Assembly: GCA_021613535.1 (NCBI GenBank)
Contig: CP075493.1
Coordinates: forward strand, 17,484,001 to 17,548,000
Source of the DNA: Adineta vaga
Taxonomy: Eukaryota > Rotifera
Direction: 5' to 3'
DNA: 64,000 nt
This document shows positions 57,727-64,000 of the stretch, one piece after another. Each line of letters starts with the position of its first letter. The stretch's first letter is position 1. The translations under genes and the position numbers were made by a program. The notes below the pieces were generated by a model. The model searched no databases and had not been told where the DNA came from. It saw only the letters and a program-made list of their open reading frames with translations.

Positions 57727-60700
57727 TCAGATGATAGAACATTGAACTTTGTTTAACAATATATTAATGGACATAACATTAACATCGACAATAAGTATAT
57801 CTTGATAATTATCATGATTGAAATCATTAGTTATAAGCCACATGAAATTATGTTTAGTTTTTTTCTTATAAATTTCCTTACGATAAAATCGACCATTTCC
57901 ATATCCAAATAATCCATATATTCCATATTCACGACTTAAACTAAGAATATCTGAATTATTATCACCATTAATATCACCTACAGTAATCGAAACCAAGTTC
58001 TCAATGGATTCTATAACAGTTTTCTCATTTCTATTAAAACGAGTATGATTATATTGATATATCATATAAACAAAATCTTTCCAATTGTAAAGAAAAGCAA
58101 TATCATATTTATCATCATTATCGAAATCATCGATTGTTATATAACTATTGCGAGAGTCAATAGAAGTAAAGAACGGTTTTTGTACTTGAGATGTTTCTTT
58201 AATTATTCCAAAAAATACATAAATATGTAATGATTTATCATCATATACAACAATATCTAAATAATTATCGTTATTAACATCACCAACAGCTATATTTGTT
58301 AATTCACTATACAATGCTGTGAATAAAACAAATCCTGATGAAAAAGATCCATTTCCATTTCCAAATTTTACATAAACCTTCTCATTTATAGGCATAATCA
58401 TAACGATATCCAAAATTTGATCATTATTCAAATCATCAACACTAATTTTTAGTGGATCATCTTCTATTCTCATAGATAACATATTGATTTGGAATGTACC
58501 ATTACCATTACCAATTAAAACAGTAAGACGTGATATCATATCCCTATTGTATAATAAAAGAATATCAGATTGATTATCATTATTAAAATCGCCAACATGG
58601 ATATGATCTACTTCGATAATATTTTCAAGTGTTCTGATTATTGGAATTTTAAATGTCTCATTATTATTACCCAATAGTACAAAAAGCTTTCCATTTCGAT
58701 TCTCATAACAATAATATATGATATCAATTTGATTATCATTATTAAAATCACCAATGACAAATCGAAGTCTTCTGAAATATGTTTTATCACAAGAAATATT
58801 GATTGATATTTCTTGAAATTTGAATTCACAAATTGTTTCTGATGCAATTGAAGATGTTGATATTATTGTACTCATCATCGTTGTTGTATTCAGATTATCA
58901 TTCATTATTTTATTCGTCACTGAAACTAAAAAGACAAATTTTTTTTTGTTCAATTTCAGATCAACATATATTCTTACCATTTCTTGCATAATAAATTGAA
59001 AAAATAATAATAGATACAATAATCAGACATATTAATAATACAATTATTAAACTTCTCTTTGAATAATGTTGAATTGATGAAACAATTGTTACTTTGTCTG
59101 TTGTTTGAATGTTATCATCATTATTATTTGATGATATTTCAATAGAATTAATAGAATGAATTGAATTTCGTTGTCTAGTATAATAATAATAAATTTTTGA
59201 GACAATTCGAATTATTTTTGGACAAATCCATTCAAGAATTAATGTTAAAGCACCTTGAAGACTAAGGAAAAGAGTAATGATATATAAAATATTAAATTTT
59301 TCAATATAAGTATATGAACATAATAATGGTGCACATTGAGAATAATATAATGAATAATTTGTTTTATTTGACCATTGTTCAACAAATGAATGATTTATTA
59401 ATTCATTGATAGTTGTATTTGGAGGAAAATAATTAGATGTATTTGAAAGTGGTATTGAAATATTTGTATATTGATAAATAAGATTAAGACATGATTGATT
59501 ATAAAAACATTCAAGAGTTGATAAATGAAATGATTCACTTGGTGTACATCCCATTTTTAATCCTTCAATTGGAATTATTTCTGATGAATTTCTATCAATA
59601 AAAATTGCTTGAGTTGTACAATTTGAAGATAATCCACATGAACATTCATTATCATAAATTATCGCTTCTGTATATGCATAACTACGACTATTTCGTTTTA
59701 CTAAAGTAGAATAAATAAAATTTGTTCCATATGTTGACATAAAAGCATTTCCATGATTAACAATTCGAGTAATGAAGAGAAGATGAGAAAATAAAATAGG
59801 TGTATTTATTTTACTTTGTTGAATAAAAGTATTAAAACGATTTTGAAAATCTTGTTTAGAAAGAAGTTCAATAGTAATTAATAATGATGAAAGAAATTCA
59901 TTAATACCATTATTAACTAATTCTTGAGAAAATAAACATAATCCTTGAAGATATTGAATATGAGCAGAAAGAAATCGACGATAATCGTTTGGAGAATAAA
60001 CAGATAAATCCGATACAAAACTATTTATTAAAGCAATTCTCCATTCTTCAGTAATAAATTTACTTGAACAAATCTATAAATGACATTGATACATTTCCAA
60101 TTAAACTAAGTAAAATTACTATGTTCTTACCGGATGAAATACTGATTTAATTTCGACAGATTCATTATATGTTGATGCTATTTTTGAACATAAACATTGT
60201 AATTTATTTCCATAAATTTCTTTTAAATTTTCATAATAATTAAATTTTGGTTCATGAAAAGTTTTTGTTATAGTATGTGGTTGAATGATTGTATAAAAGA
60301 AAAATATTGTAAAACTAATAATAAACAAAAGAATATAAAGACGAGTTGCCCATCGACCATAATGTATAACTGTTAATCGATGAATATTACTTTCGAAATC
60401 ACGTGATGAAAAAATATTCAATTCAACTAAAGTTTTTCCAAAAAATTTAAGAAGATTTTTTATCATTATTTTCATTTGATTAAAACAATTGTATTCAACT
60501 AAACAAAAAATTAAGATTAAAACACACATACTCAAACACTTCATTTACTTCGTTTCCTTCGTTGTTGTTGTTGTCTTTCTTTCTTCTTGAATATTATTGC
60601 TAATAATCCATAAATAAATTTAACAAGATGAGGTGTGATAATTCGTAATGAAACGACTATTCCACCAATCATTGATATTAATGTTATTATTACTCCAATA

Positions 60701-63700
60701 AAATCTTCTTTACGAATTCTTTTAGAATAAGTACAATGAGTAGGTGCACATGCTTCATAAAATAATTTATATGATGATGATGCGATCCATTGTTCGATCA
60801 TTATTTCTTTAAACATGATTGAAATAGTCGTATTTGGAGGAAATCGAGTCATTGTTGGATTATTAATCAACGGATCAATCGGACGTAATATTGGTGAATC
60901 AAATTCTTCAATTCTCTCATCTAGATGACGTAATAATAATGGAAAACATTCAGAATCTTCATAGAAACATTCGAATGTTGAAAGAAGAAGCGAATCAATA
61001 TGCATACATCGATGAACCCAACCCGATACATTATGAGCAGGAGTCTTACCATTATTGGAGGTAGTTGCCAAACCAAATGCATATATAACAGATGACATTT
61101 GACAATGTGGATCTATAGCACAAATACATGAAATCTTGTTTGAATGCATTTCTTGAATTCCATTTAACAGAAATTGTAACTAAAAATAAAATTTCATACA
61201 TTACTCTATTATAGGAATAATAACATACCTTTAATGGTTTATTTTTATCTATTTCATCTGCTTTTCCATTTAGAATTAAGTTAGTACCCACTTCATGACC
61301 ACCTGATCCATATGCTCTTGTATATAGTTGATCAATTTGCATTAATAGTTGTGAAACATTTATCATTAAACCAAAATTATAAGCTGTTGATTTATAAAAT
61401 TGATTAAGACTTGAATTTATTTGTTTGTTGAAATCATCTTTATTCATTACAGAAGAAACAATAAACAATCGTTTCAAATATCGTTTCATTGCATCATCGA
61501 TCGTTTCATTAGCTAATTTACAAAAGTCAAATAATAATTGAAACTGTTGATATGCACCATTACGCCAATCGTTATAAAACCTTGGACTATATCCTATTTT
61601 TAATAGATACATCCAATAAGTATCGATGAAACCACTCGAACATAATTGATGAAAACGTGGAGATAATGAAACAAATCTTTCATAAGATATTGCTTTATTA
61701 GAACATGGACATCGAAGTGTATGCGAATATAACATTTCTAAAGAATCGTAATCTGTCATTGATACATTTGGTACAGTTATTGCTAAAGTTTCACTATTCA
61801 ATGATGTAAATAAACAAAGAATACAGATTGAACCTATCAGAAGATAAAAAAATATCTTAATATGAAAATAAGATTATTTAAATCTAATAACTTTACCGAA
61901 TAAAAATATAAAATACACAAATGTGATTATTTTTTGTTGTTTGATACTTTTTTCTGATCGCTCATTCACATTCTTGAATAGATTTAATCGTTTGACTCTA
62001 TAAATAGATTTGGATATGATAGTTCTTTGTTGCTCAACTAAAGTTCTAGGTGAATGTTCATTTCGTTTTTTTGAAGAACATTTCCATTTCATACAGACAT
62101 CAATTATAAAAGATGAAATAAGACGAAGAATAATAATGAGACCACCATAAAGACTAATGAAAAGAGTAATTCCATAAGATAAGTCTGATCGATTTGTTAT
62201 TGAATATGTACATAATGATGGAGAACATTTATGAAAATATTTTTCATATTTGATATCAGGTAACCAATTTCGAATGAAAAGATTATTTAAATATTCATTT
62301 ACAGAGAAATTTTCATGTTCTGAAGTTAAAATTGAATTATTTGGATTAAAATTTATCTAAATCAAAAAGAAGATTTTTAGAAATATATTAACCCTTTTTT
62401 TATACAAACTTTTTTAAGATTTGGAAAATAATCGAATAATAATTGAAGACATTTTGTTTCATATAAACAATCTAATGTACTTCGAAGAATTGCTTCGAGT
62501 GGAGTACATCCTGTTAAGAATCCATTGATAATGATAGGATTTGACTTACATTTCATGCGAGTCCTATCCATGGATGTAATTGATTCATGGTTCAAAGGAC
62601 AAAATGTTGCATCAATTACAAATATGTCTTCACTACATACTTTCTTGTCGTTTACAGAATCGGGTCCTACGTCGTACGATTCTAACTTTAAATCTTCATC
62701 ATCTTCTGAATCATCCCGTATATGAATTATAAGATTTGTATTCAAAGCTGAAATGAAACGATGTGCTTGATTTGTATTTCTTAAATAAGTCAAAAATGAT
62801 ATTATTCGAGATGATATACTGTTCTTTAAAGATTCAATTTTTCCATTAATTTCCATTTGAATTTGTTTTTCAGAACGAAGATAAAAAGTAACAAGTTCAT
62901 TCTTATCAATATCAATCAGCATTTGAGAAATGATTTCTTCTGAAAGTGAACAAAAACTGGATAAAAGTTCAAACTAAAAATAAAGAAACAAAAAGAAATG
63001 CATTTAAGAGCATCATTGGAATGTTTAACTGACTTGTGAAAATGCTGTTGTTCGAAAATCCCAAACTCCATATTGACTTGCATTTTCAAAATATAATGCT
63101 TTAATCCATTTTTGATCAATGAAATTACTCAAACAAACAGGATGTATTGTCAAATTAATCGAAGTAAAATTTTGATAAGGTATTGATATTGTTGAACATA
63201 GACATAAAAGATTTTCGCCATGTTTATCATTTAATTGATTGAAAGTATCAATTGTAATATTAGATATAATGATGGTTGTGGGTTTTGTTTTCATCAAAGT
63301 AATATAGAATAAAATATAGAGACATACTAAAACAAACAAATTCTCATATGATGATTTCATTTCTTGATAAAATAAAAATAATCATATGGTGGTGGGCACA
63401 CTCTTTTCTTGCTTAAACACAATATCCCATTGCATGTAGATAGGTACGAAGTATTGAAACTTATAAGAATTCTGGGAGTACCAAAATCCATAGTTTTCTC
63501 GTTGGAGAGAATGGTAGATAATGATTTTAAAAAAGTCGAGTTTAAATTCCATCTAATCCAAGTTCATACTAAAACATGAATCCATACCTTCCGAATTATA
63601 AAGCACTATCCTTGTATGTTTCAAATGATTCGGACTTAATTTTAGAAAGAAATTTATGAAGATCAATACTATTAGACATGTTCATCATGTTCAGAACATT

Positions 63701-63982
63701 CATTCACTAGTATTACGTCATCGTCCACTCCACTGTCTCAAAATTCGCCATTTAAATTTGATTTATATGAAGAATTCTCATTGAAAAAATAAAATAAATT
63801 GTATATTATCTACCTGTAAGAAGAATAACATACAACCAAGTTTTATATTTTTCATGTTTAACAATAGTAGCTGGATCTTGAACATTATCATCATCATTAT
63901 ATTCATTTTCTTCTAACATAAAAAGATTGTAATTACATCCTTTTTTATAAAGCCATGTAAATAAAACTTTCAATTTTATCAT
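57727..63982 (-). CDS. Three-module membrane receptor-like protein with C-terminal FG-GAP repeats
   Basis: Nine exons on - (63982-63814, 63326-63034, 62973-62410, 62356-61897, 61833-61229, 61179-60549, 60498-60131, 60073-58978, 58925-57727) sum to 5385 bases, exactly 1795 codons with the stop. Three related modules follow each other. Each has an N-terminal TM helix, a 'LQCLCS/LRCPCS/LLCLCS' motif, a helical stretch, a Cys-rich part of the type GCTPSESFHLSTLECFYNQS, a W-x-x-x-x-x-Y...C-x-P-x-x-C-T/S-Y motif, and a second TM helix (for example GIIVTLISMIGG-like, GALTLILEWICP). The third module continues to another TM helix and then seven FG-GAP/VCBS-type repeats (FVIGDFNNDNQIDIIYYCYE, VGDFNNDNQSDILLLYN), Ca-binding beta-propeller blades. 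The single-module version is abundant in bdelloids with unknown function. The frame is still open upstream of 63982, so the true start may lie beyond the window. Confidence 0.85.
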
Positions 63983-64000
63983 TGAAACAATAAATAAATA
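63815..64000 (-). other. Possible further 5' extension of the three-module gene
   Basis: Codons upstream of the proposed ATG (63982-63980) remain open to the window edge (YLFIVS before the Met). The first exon could therefore be internal, with more modules outside the window. Confidence 0.35.

Noticed and set aside
60475-60544. Separate gene starting at the ATG that overlaps the TGA at 60541 (ATGA overlap)
   Set aside because: A 50-bp GT...TAG intron at 60499-60548 removes both the stop and this ATG and keeps the modules in frame; such overlaps are not expected in a spliced eukaryotic gene.

Overview
The window is eukaryotic, AT-rich and full of short spliced genes. Most introns are 44-65 bp with GT...TAG borders, and exons are joined over many such gaps. 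The protein families point to a bdelloid rotifer (Adineta/Rotaria type): the 'W.SLERH' 7TM receptors with a PCE-type loop, the Cys-rich 'GC.P.E...ST..CFY' extracellular modules, NHL and B-box/NHL proteins, and TGTGGG-like sequence resembling the telomere unit reported for bdelloids. This assignment is inferred from gene style and family, not from a marker gene.

Layout on the left half: a decayed fragment (0.3-0.7 kb); a roughly 28-exon polycystin-1-like channel/receptor gene on + (2377-11843); a small tetraspan gene on - (12323-12870); a hAT-type MITE (13630-13869); a 7TM receptor pseudogene on - (15965-16954); a putative GNAT-like gene on + (17757-18569); a kelch pseudogene (18902-19631); transposase and unknown remnants (20002-21160); a complete glycylpeptide N-tetradecanoyltransferase gene on + (22309-24524, 11 exons); a second decayed receptor (24840-25697); an unknown 3' exon on - (26896-27228); a DUF4419 gene on + with a MITE in its intron (27716-29422); and a five-exon Rab-like gene on - (30541-32308) whose GTPase motifs and prenylation tail are altered.

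Layout on the right half: a MITE-rich stretch (32.5-36.1 kb); a truncated orphan gene followed by a long-TIR MULE-like element (36381-37260); an F-box/leucine-rich-repeat gene on + (37276-43064) with about 30 single-repeat exons, nearly all exactly 84 bp; a long foldback repeat (43445-44065); a B-box/NHL pseudogene on - (44727-46457); a jacalin-type lectin exon on -; an NHL-repeat secreted protein on - (48761-50078); repeat-rich DNA (50-54 kb); an intron-less orphan on + (54386-55354); and a nine-exon, 1794-codon gene on - (57727-63982) that fuses three copies of a membrane-anchored extracellular module to an FG-GAP repeat region.

No operon-like or pathway grouping is visible; neighbours are functionally unrelated. 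The recurring architectural signals are (i) at least 14 palindromic telomere-like hairpins ending in TTGAGGGTG/CACCCTCAA, and (ii) a degenerate 34-bp minisatellite family at three separate loci. All exon boundaries were derived by hand from frame and GT/AG logic.
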